Below, piece after piece: positions 26,329 through 34,468 of a DNA stretch of 64,000 bases. The DNA is from Hyphomicrobiaceae bacterium (GTDB lineage: Bacteria; Pseudomonadota; Alphaproteobacteria; Rhizobiales; Hyphomicrobiaceae). The stretch spans positions 378,553 to 442,552 of the forward strand of contig JAURWC010000042.1 in NCBI GenBank assembly GCA_030655135.1. The letters are read 5' to 3'. Position numbers and translations under genes: made by a program. The notes under the pieces are model-generated. The model saw only the letters and a list, made by a program, of their open reading frames with translations. It was not told the origin of the DNA and searched no databases. The stretch's first letter is position 1, and every line of letters starts with the position of its first letter.

Positions 26329-27057
26329 TCAAGGGTTGGGGATGCCCGTGAAAAAGTAGTGGTTTAGGCCAACCGTAAAGACCAGCCAGCCCCACAGCGT
26401 GTGCTCGATCCAGACGGCCCAGAATGAGCGCGCGGTGTGGTAGCGGATGGCGAAGAGCAATCCAGTTATGCAGGTTGAGATCACCGCGAATGGCGTGCCG
26501 ACGACGATGTGGGCCAGGCCGAACAGCGGGCCGTTCAACAGCAGGCCGAACAGCGCGAAGCGGCCGAACAGCGGTCCGTAACGGTGAAAGTAGAACGTGC
26601 GGTAGACGATCTCCTGCGTCAGGACCGACCCGATCGGGTACAGCAGCATGACGTGCTTCCACGTCTCCGGCCGGTTGGTGGGCATGTCCATGAACCAAGC
26701 GGGATGCGTCAGCTTCACCCAGTAGGTGACGGCGGCGCCGCCGATGGCGAATATCAGCAGGAGGGTAAGGGCTGTGCGCCAGCCGAACCAGCGCGTCAGT
26801 TCGCGGCGCAGCTGAAACGTGGGGTCGAGCAGCAGGATGACAACGACGATCACCAGCACGGGCAGCAGCGCGACGAACAGCGGGATGCGCTGCTGATGGA
26901 CGACGAAGTCGAGGCCAACGGGCGCGGCTACGAACAGAAGCAGCAGCTCCAACGCCAGCCAGATACGGCGCCCTACCGAGGGTGGGGATTGGCTGACGGT
27001 GCCGGCGGCCCGCAGCTGATGTGCCGCCATGGCGGCATCCGGCACGGCAGCCTGCAT
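26329..27057 (-). CDS. CPBP-type intramembrane protease-like protein
   Basis: 242 residues with about seven membrane helices. The family motifs are recognisable: QEIVYRTFYFHRYGPLFGR takes the place of EExxxR, and LLNGPLFGLAHIVVG carries the FxxxH His. The first Glu of the EE pair is Gln, so proteolytic activity is uncertain. Its ATG overlaps the stop of the ELM1-family gene (TGATG), so the two are translationally coupled. The partner suggests a shared envelope or membrane job, but no substrate can be named. A GTG three bases upstream is an alternative start. Confidence 0.75.
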   Translation of the reverse strand: MQAAVPDAAMAAHQLRAAGTVSQSPPSVGRRIWLALELLLLFVAAPVGLDFVVHQQRIPLFVALLPVLVIVVVILLLDPTFQLRRELTRWFGWRTALTLLLIFAIGGAAVTYWVKLTHPAWFMDMPTNRPETWKHVMLLYPIGSVLTQEIVYRTFYFHRYGPLFGRFALFGLLLNGPLFGLAHIVVGTPFAVISTCITGLLFAIRYHTARSFWAVWIEHTLWGWLVFTVGLNHYFFTGIPNP

Positions 27058-28091
27058 CACATCATGTTCCCAAGAACGGCACGCCGCCGCAGATACCGCC
27101 GCCGGATCTCCGCCGCGATCGGCGTGGCGGAATAGAGCGGCGTGTAGGTCCAGTTCTGCAGGACGGCATCAGCTTCAACGATTGGACGCGTCGCCCCATG
27201 CTCCTGCAGACTGGTATGGAAGCGCGTGAACTTGGCTGAGCCGCCGCGTGGAAAGAAAACGTGGACGGGGCGCCCGGTCGCGCAAGCCTCCCCCACCATG
27301 TTGACGCTGTCAGCCGTGACCAGAAACGCGTCCGCGTGGGCGAGGAACTGGGGATAGGGGTTTTCGCCTTCGCCCGTCCAGAAGACGCGGGCCGCACCGC
27401 GCGTCGCGGTATCGACGAGCCGGACGATCGACGGCGGTGTGCGCCGCGAGCAGGTGATCATCAAGCCGACGGGCAGCTGCGCCAGGTCGCTCAGCAAAGC
27501 GATGAGCCGGGCTTCGTCCTCGAACCGGTATTTGTAGTCGCCATTCGGGCCGCCGATCAGCACGGCAATTCGCGGCTTCGGAAGGGCCGCGATCTCAGGT
27601 GGCACTGCGGCGCGCAGCTCGTTCAGCCGCTGGGGAGAATACCTGTGTGGCGAGGTCAGCGTGGTGATGACGTTGCCGCCACGCCGCTTGTCGTGCTGAG
27701 GCACCCAGAAGAGGTCGGCCGTATTGGGTCCCGTTTTTGGATCCAGCAGGATGACGGTGTAGGATTTGAGCCCGCTTGCCTTGCGTAGCGCCCGCAAGTA
27801 TGGGGTCGTCAACCGGCCGCAGCCGATCGCCAAGTCGGGCCACGGGGGTGAAAATGCGCTACCCCTTTGGCCAAATCGCTCCGCCTGCGCCACGCCGCCG
27901 TAGGGCGCCAGCAGGCGGCTTAACCCCCGTGGCGCAACCTCCTTGATTTCGGCCGCGACGCCAAGTGCTTCCGCAACCCCGACACATTGCGTTAAATTGC
28001 CGGCCTTGCCGTCAGAAATTATCCAACAAACCGTCTCGTCCGGGAACGAAGTATAGCCTTCGAATGTTTCAACCTGTGGAATAGATATCAT
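27057..28091 (-). CDS. ELM1/GtrOC1-family putative nucleotide-diphospho-sugar epimerase-like protein
   Basis: 344 residues. The first third carries CWIISDGKAGNLTQCVGVAEALG, followed by WPDLAIGCGRLTTPYLRALR; the C-terminal half has IAVLIGGPNGDYKYR, GLMITCSRRTPP and VTADSVNMVGEACATGRPVHVF. These are the DUF1022 hallmarks shared with plant ELM1 (mitochondrial fission) and bacterial homologues, which have a glycosyltransferase-B-like layout. Common in alphaproteobacteria; biochemical role unknown. It is coupled to the CPBP-type gene downstream and divergent from the Lrp gene across a 108-base region. Confidence 0.85.
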   Translation of the reverse strand: MISIPQVETFEGYTSFPDETVCWIISDGKAGNLTQCVGVAEALGVAAEIKEVAPRGLSRLLAPYGGVAQAERFGQRGSAFSPPWPDLAIGCGRLTTPYLRALRKASGLKSYTVILLDPKTGPNTADLFWVPQHDKRRGGNVITTLTSPHRYSPQRLNELRAAVPPEIAALPKPRIAVLIGGPNGDYKYRFEDEARLIALLSDLAQLPVGLMITCSRRTPPSIVRLVDTATRGAARVFWTGEGENPYPQFLAHADAFLVTADSVNMVGEACATGRPVHVFFPRGGSAKFTRFHTSLQEHGATRPIVEADAVLQNWTYTPLYSATPIAAEIRRRYLRRRAVLGNMM

Positions 28092-28199
28092 ATTGCGCGT
28101 CGTCTAGGTCCATCAGGGATTGCGGAACGTACCCCGTGTACCACAGACCCCGCTGGCAGGTGGCATGTTCCCTGCCGCCAAGTCTAAGATTGGAGCACT

Positions 28200-28682
28200 A
28201 TGCCCGTTCGTTTAGACGCCGTCGATTGGCGCATCATCAAAGAGCTGCAGACCGACGGGTCCATCACCAATGTTGCTTTGGCAAGCCGGGTTGGCTTGTC
28301 GGCTCCGCCTTGTCTGCGGCGCGTGCGAGCGTTGGAACAGGCGGGGTTGATCGCCGGATACACCACGCTTCTGGACGAGAAGGCCCTTGGCTATGAGCTT
28401 ACGGCCTTTGTGATGGTGGGCTTGCATGCACAGGCGGAGAACGACCTGCGCGCGTTCGAGAATCGCGTCCTCGGCTGGCCGCTGGTGCGCGAAGCGTACA
28501 TGCTGTCGGGCGAAACCGATTACATTTTGAAATGCGTCGCCGCAGACTTGCCCGCGTTTCAGGATTTCATCCTGAAAGACCTTACCGCGGCACCCAACGT
28601 GGCAAGTGTCAAGACGAACCTCGCGATCCGCCGTGCCAAGCTCGCGCCCGGCGTGCCCATTCCCAACGGGGCATCTTCGTAA
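28200..28682 (+). CDS. Lrp/AsnC family transcriptional regulator
   Basis: 160 residues: an N-terminal winged helix-turn-helix (about residues 5-60: DWRIIKELQTDGSITNVALA, VGLSAPPCLRRVRALEQAG) and a C-terminal RAM (ligand-binding) domain (about 65-150: GYELTAFVMVGL, VREAYMLSGETDYILKCV). Such proteins usually sense amino acids. The GGAG site lies a few bases before the ATG. It is divergent from the ELM1-family gene, which it may regulate along with itself, and its stop codon is three bases from that of the convergent MFS gene. Confidence 0.93.
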   Translation: MPVRLDAVDWRIIKELQTDGSITNVALASRVGLSAPPCLRRVRALEQAGLIAGYTTLLDEKALGYELTAFVMVGLHAQAENDLRAFENRVLGWPLVREAYMLSGETDYILKCVAADLPAFQDFILKDLTAAPNVASVKTNLAIRRAKLAPGVPIPNGASS

Positions 28683-28685
28683 CCG

Positions 28686-29918
28686 TTAGCGGCCGTCGAG
28701 CCTGTTGGCGCGGCGCAGCTGGGGAAACCACCACGCCCATAAGCCAGCTACGACGATCGCGCCCGCTCCGCCAAAGAGAACGGCCGGCACCGCGCCGATT
28801 AGCGCGGCCATCGTGCCGGCACGGAATTCGCCCAGTTCATTCGACGCGCCGATGAAGACCATGTTGACAGCGTTGACGCGGCCGCGCACGGCATCGGGCG
28901 TGGCAAGCTGCACGAGCGTTTCGCGAATGTAGACGCTGATCATGTCTGCGGCCCCGAGCGCGGCGAGCGCCGCGATCGACACCCATGCAATCGTCGACGC
29001 GCCGAAGGCCATCGTGAAGGCGCCGAACAGCGCCACCGTGGCGAACATGACGACGCCGGCATGATTGCGGATGGGGTTGTTGACGAGATAGATGCTCATG
29101 GCGATGGCGCCAATGCCGGGTGCTGCGCGCAGCAGGCCCAGCCCCCAAGGCCCGACGTCGAGGATGTCACGAGCGAAGACCGGCATCAGCGCGGTGGCGC
29201 CCCCGAGCAGCACGGCAAACAGGTCGAGCGAAATGGCGCCGAGAACGATGGGGCTGTTCCAGACGTAGCGAAAACCGGCCGACAAAGTCTCCCATGATGC
29301 TGGTGCATCGACCGTCTTTTGCGGCGGCTTGGGGATCATCAGCGTCAGCACAACAGCCATGCACAGCATCGCGGCCGCAGCAGCATAGGCTGTTTGCGGC
29401 GAGACGCCGTAGAGCAACCCCCCGGCGACCGGCCCGACAATCGTACCGATCTGCCAGCTGGACGTGTTCCACGCGATCGCCGTTGCAAAGTCTTCCTTCG
29501 GCACGAGATTGACGACGAGGGATTGCACGGCCGGCGAGATGAAGGCGCGCGCGATGCCAAGCACGCCGAGAACGGCGAAGATCGAGCCGACGCTGAAGTA
29601 GTGCTCGTAGGCCAGCACGAACAGTGCCAGGGCGCATAGCACCTCGACGGCGATGCAGCCTGCCATGACCATGCGCCGGTTGTAGCGATCGGCGACCGAG
29701 CCTGTCACGAGCACCAGGACCAGCGACGGCAGGAACTGCACGAGGCCGACGAGGCCCAGCAGGAACGCATCACGCGTGTGATCGTAGATTTGCCAGCCAA
29801 CGGCCACCGAGACGATCTGCACGGCAAACACCGCCGCGAACCGCGCCCACCAATAGAGCGCGAACGCCCGATGCCGGAACGGCGAGCCTTGCCCGGTCTC
29901 TTGCGCTTCGGGGATCAT
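28686..29918 (-). CDS. MFS transporter, EntS-like
   Basis: 410 residues with 12 predicted helices. It matches the MFS_3/EntS-type group: FALYWWARFAAVFAVQIVSVAVGWQ at the start, the inter-helix motif GSVADRYNRRMVM, LGIARAFISPAVQSL and RGRVNAVNMVFIGASNELGEFRAG. Members export siderophores or drugs; the substrate is unknown. No biosynthetic genes are close. Confidence 0.88.
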   Translation of the reverse strand: MIPEAQETGQGSPFRHRAFALYWWARFAAVFAVQIVSVAVGWQIYDHTRDAFLLGLVGLVQFLPSLVLVLVTGSVADRYNRRMVMAGCIAVEVLCALALFVLAYEHYFSVGSIFAVLGVLGIARAFISPAVQSLVVNLVPKEDFATAIAWNTSSWQIGTIVGPVAGGLLYGVSPQTAYAAAAAMLCMAVVLTLMIPKPPQKTVDAPASWETLSAGFRYVWNSPIVLGAISLDLFAVLLGGATALMPVFARDILDVGPWGLGLLRAAPGIGAIAMSIYLVNNPIRNHAGVVMFATVALFGAFTMAFGASTIAWVSIAALAALGAADMISVYIRETLVQLATPDAVRGRVNAVNMVFIGASNELGEFRAGTMAALIGAVPAVLFGGAGAIVVAGLWAWWFPQLRRANRLDGR

Positions 29919-29953
29919 GCTCCGGCAGCACTAATCGTAATGCACATGACCTA

Positions 29954-30724
29954 TCAGATGCCGCCGCGCAAGTACACGCAGGCCGCCTGCATCTCGTCCC
30001 AGCGGTAGGCGCGGCGTTCGGCTGCCTCTTCGTCGGGGCCCCAGAGTTCGATTTGGTAGTCCTCGTCGATGTGGGCTGTGGCCCATGCCTCTTCCGGTGT
30101 CAGGCGCTGGCGCAGGACGGCAAGAGCGAGAAGTGCTGAGCCGGTCAGTGTTGTGGCGACGTGCAGGCCGGACAACTGAAACGCGTTGAGGGGCTGCACG
30201 GCTTCGGCCAAGCGCTCCAGAGCGGCCGCGGGCTGCTCTATCGGCATGACGCCTTGCGCCAGGATGAAACGGGCACCCAGCTCAGAGGCAACCCATTGCA
30301 CGATGGGATCCCACGCCGCACTTTGCCGCGCGACAAGCGCCTCGGGTCCGGCCGCGCGATAGCACAGCAGGTCGCTTCCGGCGAACGCGACGACGTCGCT
30401 CGCCACCTCCTGCATCTGACCCGAAACGGCCTCGATCGCCGTATTGGCGATGCGCGTCATCGGCATCGTGCCGGGATCGATAATCTTTTCCTGCGCGCGC
30501 CATTCGGCTGCGACGGCTTCCGCCAGTTGCTGCGAGGGTAGCGCCAGCGGGCGCTTGCCCGGCGTCTTGATCGGGCGACCGTCGAGCAGCACGCTCCACC
30601 CGGCTGGGTCCTCGCGCAACGTCACGCCTTCGTAGAAGCGCTTGGGCAGCGGCGCGCGCATCGCGGCCTGTTCGCGGATGCGTTCGGGATCTGCTTGGTG
30701 TGACGGCGGTTTCGGCTCGGTCAT
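29954..30724 (-). CDS. ATP12 family chaperone for F1-ATPase assembly
   Basis: 256 residues starting MTEPKPPSHQADPER. The conserved core is KRFYEGVTLRE, GRPIKTPGKRPLALP, EWRAQEKIIDPGTMPMTRIANTAIE and SDLLCYRAAGPEALVARQ, matching the ATP12 family, whose mitochondrial member binds the F1 alpha subunit. The alphaproteobacterial homologues sit in a conserved block with a HAD phosphatase, an RluA-type synthase, crcB, rarA and degP, as seen here in pieces. It overlaps the HAD gene by four bases (ATGA). The frame is open far upstream within the HAD gene, but that reading is a shadow. Confidence 0.93.
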   Translation of the reverse strand: MTEPKPPSHQADPERIREQAAMRAPLPKRFYEGVTLREDPAGWSVLLDGRPIKTPGKRPLALPSQQLAEAVAAEWRAQEKIIDPGTMPMTRIANTAIEAVSGQMQEVASDVVAFAGSDLLCYRAAGPEALVARQSAAWDPIVQWVASELGARFILAQGVMPIEQPAAALERLAEAVQPLNAFQLSGLHVATTLTGSALLALAVLRQRLTPEEAWATAHIDEDYQIELWGPDEEAAERRAYRWDEMQAACVYLRGGI

Positions 30725-31401
30725 GAGGTCGTCTCGTTTAGCGTTGCGGCGTGGCGGGCAATTTCGCTCAGCAGTGCGGCGGCGTCTTCGACGATGACGT
30801 CGGCTCCCGCCTCGCGCAGCGCGGGGATCGGATGGTAGCCCCAGGCGACACCAATGGCGCGGACGCCGGCGTTGCGGGCCATGGCCATGTCGAATGTCGT
30901 GTCGCCGACCATCAGCGTTTCTGCCGCCGTCGCGCCGGTCTCGGCCATGGCCGCCTCGATCATGGAACGGTGGGGCTTGGTCGGGTGCGTGTCCGCCGTC
31001 TGCACGGTTGCGAAAGCCTCCGCCAGGCCTTCGCGTTCCAACAGCAGGCGGACGCCGCGACGCGACTTGCCGGTGGCAATGCCGAGCTGCGTGCCACGGC
31101 CGTGAAGGTAGGTGATCGCGGCCTTCAATCCGGGGAACAGCGGTTCTTGCGGCAGACCGGCCGCGCGCAGGCCGTGAAAGGCGCTTTTGTAGTCCTCGGC
31201 GATATTGCCGGCGCGGGCATGCATCGCTTCGGGCAGCAACTCGCGCACAGCGTGCTCCAGCGACAGGCCGATCACCTGGACGACGGCTTCGCGCGGCGGC
31301 GTGGCAAGCCCGGCCACCCGGAACGCCTCGTCCATGGCGGCGACGATCATGTGCTGGCTGTCGGCAATCGTGCCGTCGCAATCGAAGATGACGAGCTGCA
31401 T
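30721..31401 (-). CDS. HAD superfamily phosphatase (Gph/PGP-like)
   Basis: 226 residues. HAD motif I FDCDGTIADSQ begins at about residue 6; the cap domain follows; motif II is GIATGKSRRG and motif III/IV is LMVGDTTFDMAMARNAG. The group includes phosphoglycolate and pyrophosphate phosphatases; the exact substrate is not fixed by sequence. It is the first gene of a two-gene unit with ATP12. Upstream, a caspase-like gene on the opposite strand separates it from the RluA-type synthase with which it is normally grouped. Confidence 0.92.
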   Translation of the reverse strand: MQLVIFDCDGTIADSQHMIVAAMDEAFRVAGLATPPREAVVQVIGLSLEHAVRELLPEAMHARAGNIAEDYKSAFHGLRAAGLPQEPLFPGLKAAITYLHGRGTQLGIATGKSRRGVRLLLEREGLAEAFATVQTADTHPTKPHRSMIEAAMAETGATAAETLMVGDTTFDMAMARNAGVRAIGVAWGYHPIPALREAGADVIVEDAAALLSEIARHAATLNETTS

Positions 31402-31521
31402 GGGCGGGCTTATAGCATCCCTGCCGGGAGGCGCGAGACGTCACCGCAGCGCAGCAGCCGTGCGTCTTGGAACTGTCGAAATCCCGGCCTAAACCGGCCG
31501 AAAGGCGACCCAGGGGGGCAT

Positions 31522-32664
31522 ATGTTGCGTATCCATCCAATAGTTGCAGGCGTCGTTTGCTCTCTGCTGCTTGCCTTTCCGGCCGCTGCCGAAAAGCGCG
31601 TGGCCCTCGTCGTCGGCAATTCGGCCTACGTCAATGCCAACCCGCTGCCGAACCCGGTGCACGATGCGGGCGAGATGGCCAAGGCTCTGACTGAATCCGG
31701 CTTCGAAGTCATCGTCGGCCTGGATCTCGACAAGCCTGGCTTCGATACCAAAATTCGCGACTTCGCCCGCGCGCTGGATGGCGCCGACGTTGCGCTGTTC
31801 TTCTATGCCGGCCATGGCTTGCAGGTGGGCGGCCGCAACTACCTCGTGCCCGTCGATGCCAGCATGCAGAAAGAGCGCGATCTCGACTTCGAGGGCATCA
31901 GCGTCGACTTCGTGCTGAAGCAGATGGAAATCGACCGCGAGAACAAGACCAACGTCGTGTTCCTCGACGCCTGCCGCGACAATCCCCTGGCGCGCAACCT
32001 GGCACGGTCGATGGGCACGCGGTCGGTCAACATCGGCAAGGGATTGGCGCAGGTGGAAACCGGCGTCGGTACATTCATCGCCTACTCCACCCAGCCGGGT
32101 AACGTTGCGCTCGACGGGGACGGCGCCAACTCGCCATTCACGACGGCGTTGGCCAAAGGCGTTCGCGTTCCGGGCCGCAATCTCACGGCCGTGATGGTGG
32201 ACGTGCGCAAGGATGTGCTGGCCGCCACGCAGGGCAAGCAAGTGCCGTGGGATCACTCGTCACTGACGGGGGATTTCTTCTTCCAGCTGGCCGCAGCGCC
32301 TGGCGCCATTCCCGGTGGTGGTGCACCGGCGCCTGCCTCGGCCGACCTGCAGGAGCGCCTGCGCAAGCTCGAAGATGAACTGCGCAAGACGTCCGATCCA
32401 GAACAAACGGCAAAGGTCGTCGAACTGGCTCAGCTGAAGGAACAGGTACGCAGCGCCGTCGATGCCAACAAGGCGGACCAGGCGAAGATCTTCGAAGTGC
32501 AGATGGAGCGCGGCCGCGGCGGCAGCGAGACCTCGATGGAGATCGGCAAGATCCAGGTGCGGATGGTTCGCCGCAACCAGGAGACGGCGAAAGCGCGCGA
32601 TCGCATCGCCGAGCTGGAGAAGGATCTCGGTCTGCCGTCGGGTGCCGAGACTGATAAGAAGTAG
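31522..32664 (+). CDS. Secreted caspase-like (C14) protein with C-terminal coiled coil
   Basis: 380 residues with a GGGGGG site before the ATG. Signal peptide MLRIHPIVAGVVCSLLLAFPAAA (cut near 23). The caspase p20-like fold runs from about 25 to 240: RVALVVGNSAYVNANPLPN, catalytic His98 in YAGHGLQ and catalytic Cys151 in LDACRDNP, then FIAYSTQPG. After a Pro/Ala-rich linker (about 258-275) the last 100 residues are charged and helical (ERLRKLEDELRKTSDPEQT and further), consistent with a coiled coil. Bacterial orthocaspases usually cleave after Arg or Lys. It lies on the opposite strand inside an otherwise conserved gene block. Substrate and partner unknown. Confidence 0.88.
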   Translation: MLRIHPIVAGVVCSLLLAFPAAAEKRVALVVGNSAYVNANPLPNPVHDAGEMAKALTESGFEVIVGLDLDKPGFDTKIRDFARALDGADVALFFYAGHGLQVGGRNYLVPVDASMQKERDLDFEGISVDFVLKQMEIDRENKTNVVFLDACRDNPLARNLARSMGTRSVNIGKGLAQVETGVGTFIAYSTQPGNVALDGDGANSPFTTALAKGVRVPGRNLTAVMVDVRKDVLAATQGKQVPWDHSSLTGDFFFQLAAAPGAIPGGGAPAPASADLQERLRKLEDELRKTSDPEQTAKVVELAQLKEQVRSAVDANKADQAKIFEVQMERGRGGSETSMEIGKIQVRMVRRNQETAKARDRIAELEKDLGLPSGAETDKK

Positions 32665-32694
32665 CGGCTTCGCTTGGCAGCGACTTGCGACGGC

Positions 32695-33702
32695 CTAATC
32701 CTCATCGTCCGTCATGAAGCGGTTGGCGTCGAGGCCGAGCAGCTCCCACGCGGCCAGCATGTGCGGCGGCAGCGGTGCGGTCACGTCGATTTTATTGCCG
32801 TTCGTGGGGTGCGGGATGATGAGCCGGCGCGCGTGCAGGTGCAGCTTCGCCTCCAGGCCGCTGTCGGCCATGACGCCTTCGCCCTCGTACTTGTTGTCGC
32901 CGACGATGGGGTGGCCGATCGTCGACATATGCGCGCGCAGCTGATGCTGCCGCCCCGTCACCGGCTTCAGCGACATCCACGACGCCTTGCGCCCCACACG
33001 ATCGATCACCGAGTAGTGGGTCGTTGCGTGCATGGCCACGTCCTGTTCGCCCGGCAGCGCTTTGCGCACGCGATCGCCATCCGGCCCGGCGGCCTTCACC
33101 AGTGCCGCCTCGATCTTGCCCTGTGTTGGGTGCGGAACGCCTTTCACCAGCGCCCAATACGTTTTAGCGGCTGAGCGGGTCTGGAAGATCTTGCCCAGCT
33201 TGCCGGCGGCATCGCGCGTCTTGGCGACCAGCAGCACGCCGGTGGTATCCCGGTCGAGGCGGTGCACCAGACGCGGCCGGTCGCCGAAGCGGTCGGCCAT
33301 GCCAGCGAGGATGCCGTCGATGTGCTTCTTGGTGCCGGAGCCGCCCTGGACCGCCAGCCCGAACGGCTTGTTCAGCACCAGCACCTGCTCGTCCTCGAAG
33401 AGGATGATCTTTTCGATGAGGTCGCGGTCGCCCTTGGAGACGCCGAGCGGCGCCTTCAACGACGGGGCACCGGGCGGTGGCGTGCGCACAACCTTGGGCA
33501 CGCGGATCTGCGCGCCAGCCTCCAGGCGGTCGTTGGCCTGCACGCGCTTTGAATCGACGCGCACCTGGCCAGAGCGCAACAGCTTCTGCAGGTAGCCGTA
33601 GCTGAGGTCTGGGAAGTGCACGCGGAACCAGCGGTCGACGCGCAGGCCCGCCTCGTCCTTCTTCACCTGAATGGTTTCAACGCGTTCTGATGCGGCGGTC
33701 AT
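32695..33702 (-). CDS. RluA family pseudouridine synthase (RluC/RluD-like)
   Basis: Converts uridine to pseudouridine in 23S rRNA. 335 residues. The N-terminal S4 RNA-binding domain (RVDRWFRVHFPDLSYGYLQK, about residues 18-65) is followed by the catalytic domain with RLVHRLDRDTTGVLLVAKT, whose Asp is the nucleophile, and ALVKGVPHPTQGKIEA and MSLKPVTGRQHQLRAHM. The conserved site could be that of RluC or RluD; the order of the block favours RluC. It overlaps crcB by four bases (ATGA), so translation is coupled. Confidence 0.93.
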   Translation of the reverse strand: MTAASERVETIQVKKDEAGLRVDRWFRVHFPDLSYGYLQKLLRSGQVRVDSKRVQANDRLEAGAQIRVPKVVRTPPPGAPSLKAPLGVSKGDRDLIEKIILFEDEQVLVLNKPFGLAVQGGSGTKKHIDGILAGMADRFGDRPRLVHRLDRDTTGVLLVAKTRDAAGKLGKIFQTRSAAKTYWALVKGVPHPTQGKIEAALVKAAGPDGDRVRKALPGEQDVAMHATTHYSVIDRVGRKASWMSLKPVTGRQHQLRAHMSTIGHPIVGDNKYEGEGVMADSGLEAKLHLHARRLIIPHPTNGNKIDVTAPLPPHMLAAWELLGLDANRFMTDDED

Positions 33703-34079
33703 GCGAGGGCAGCCCTGGTGATGGCGAGACCGGCGAAAACGGCCGCTATGGAAATGAAAACTGAAGCCGCGACGTAGACCAGCCCCAGCGCGAGATCGCC
33801 GCGCTGTGTCAGGTGGGCAAAGTCCATCGAGAAGGCCGAGAAGGTCGTGAAGCCGCCGAGAATGCCGGTAGCGAGAAACGTGCGCAGCTCAAGCGAGCCG
33901 CCGAAACGGAGCGCCAGGGTTTCGATCAGCACACCCATCAGGAAGCAGCCGGCGATGTTGACCGTCAGCGTCGCCCACGGAAAACCGCCGTCGCTCCAGT
34001 TGCCGAAGCCGACGTTGACGAGATGGCGTGCCCCGGCACCAAGCGCGCCGCCGGATACGGCCAGCAATAAGAGTTTCAT
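33699..34079 (-). CDS. crcB: Fluoride ion exporter CrcB/Fluc
   Basis: 126 residues, four helices, inner membrane. Family motifs GGALGAGARH, PWATLTVNIAGCFLMGVL (with the conserved Asn) and TGILGGFTTFSAFSMD (the Phe-box region) are present. It acts as a dual-topology dimer that passes fluoride. GGAG lies before the ATG at 34079; earlier in-frame codons have no site. No fluoride riboswitch could be recognised in the short upstream region. It normally neighbours rarA, but here three unrelated genes lie between. Confidence 0.95.
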   Translation of the reverse strand: MKLLLLAVSGGALGAGARHLVNVGFGNWSDGGFPWATLTVNIAGCFLMGVLIETLALRFGGSLELRTFLATGILGGFTTFSAFSMDFAHLTQRGDLALGLVYVAASVFISIAAVFAGLAITRAALA

Positions 34080-34198
34080 CGGTCGTGCTCCGTACGGCAA
34101 TCGCGTCCGGGCACCCTAGAGCCTGATCGTTTGCGATGCGAGCGATCGAGCCCGCATCATCGAAGAGTGAATCAGACACTAAAAGCTGTGCGCGCTTG

Positions 34199-34435
34199 CT
34201 ACTGCGGCCGCGGCCCGGTGGACAGCGGCCCGCCGATGGCCCAGCCCAGCCCCCAGCCGATCAACAGCCCTAAGAAATTGGTGCCCATGAAGATGAGGGA
34301 ATGCATATCGCCCACCTGATCAGGATTGTCGAATGCCATTTTGTCCACGGCCCAGCTGGCGACCGGGGAACCGACATAAAGGGTAAACACGGCAGCGATG
34401 GCGACCGCAAAAATCATGGCAACGACGTAGCGCAT
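34199..34435 (-). CDS. Small two-helix membrane protein, candidate immunity partner of the Tae4-like amidase
   Basis: 78 residues, AAGGA before the ATG. Helix 1 is MRYVVAMIFAVAIAAVFTLY; a polar loop (WAVDKMAFDNPDQVGDMHS, about residues 28-46) follows, then helix 2 with a Gly-rich face (NFLGLLIGWGLGWAIGG). It begins 33 bases after the Tae4-like gene on the same strand, so the two are probably one transcript. No family recognised. It does not resemble the known soluble periplasmic Tai4 proteins. The immunity role is inferred only from position and from a likely periplasm-facing loop. Confidence 0.7.
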   Translation of the reverse strand: MRYVVAMIFAVAIAAVFTLYVGSPVASWAVDKMAFDNPDQVGDMHSLIFMGTNFLGLLIGWGLGWAIGGPLSTGPRPQ

Positions 34436-34468
34436 CGGCTGTCCTTCTTGGGTGGGCGGGCGACGCCG

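Noticed and set aside
24882-26351. A 489-codon plus-strand frame across ettA
   Set aside because: Antisense shadow of the ABC-F gene.
30725-31540. Upstream extension of the ATP12 frame to about 528 codons
   Set aside because: Overlaps the HAD gene in another frame; the ATG at 30724 with the ATGA overlap is the natural start.
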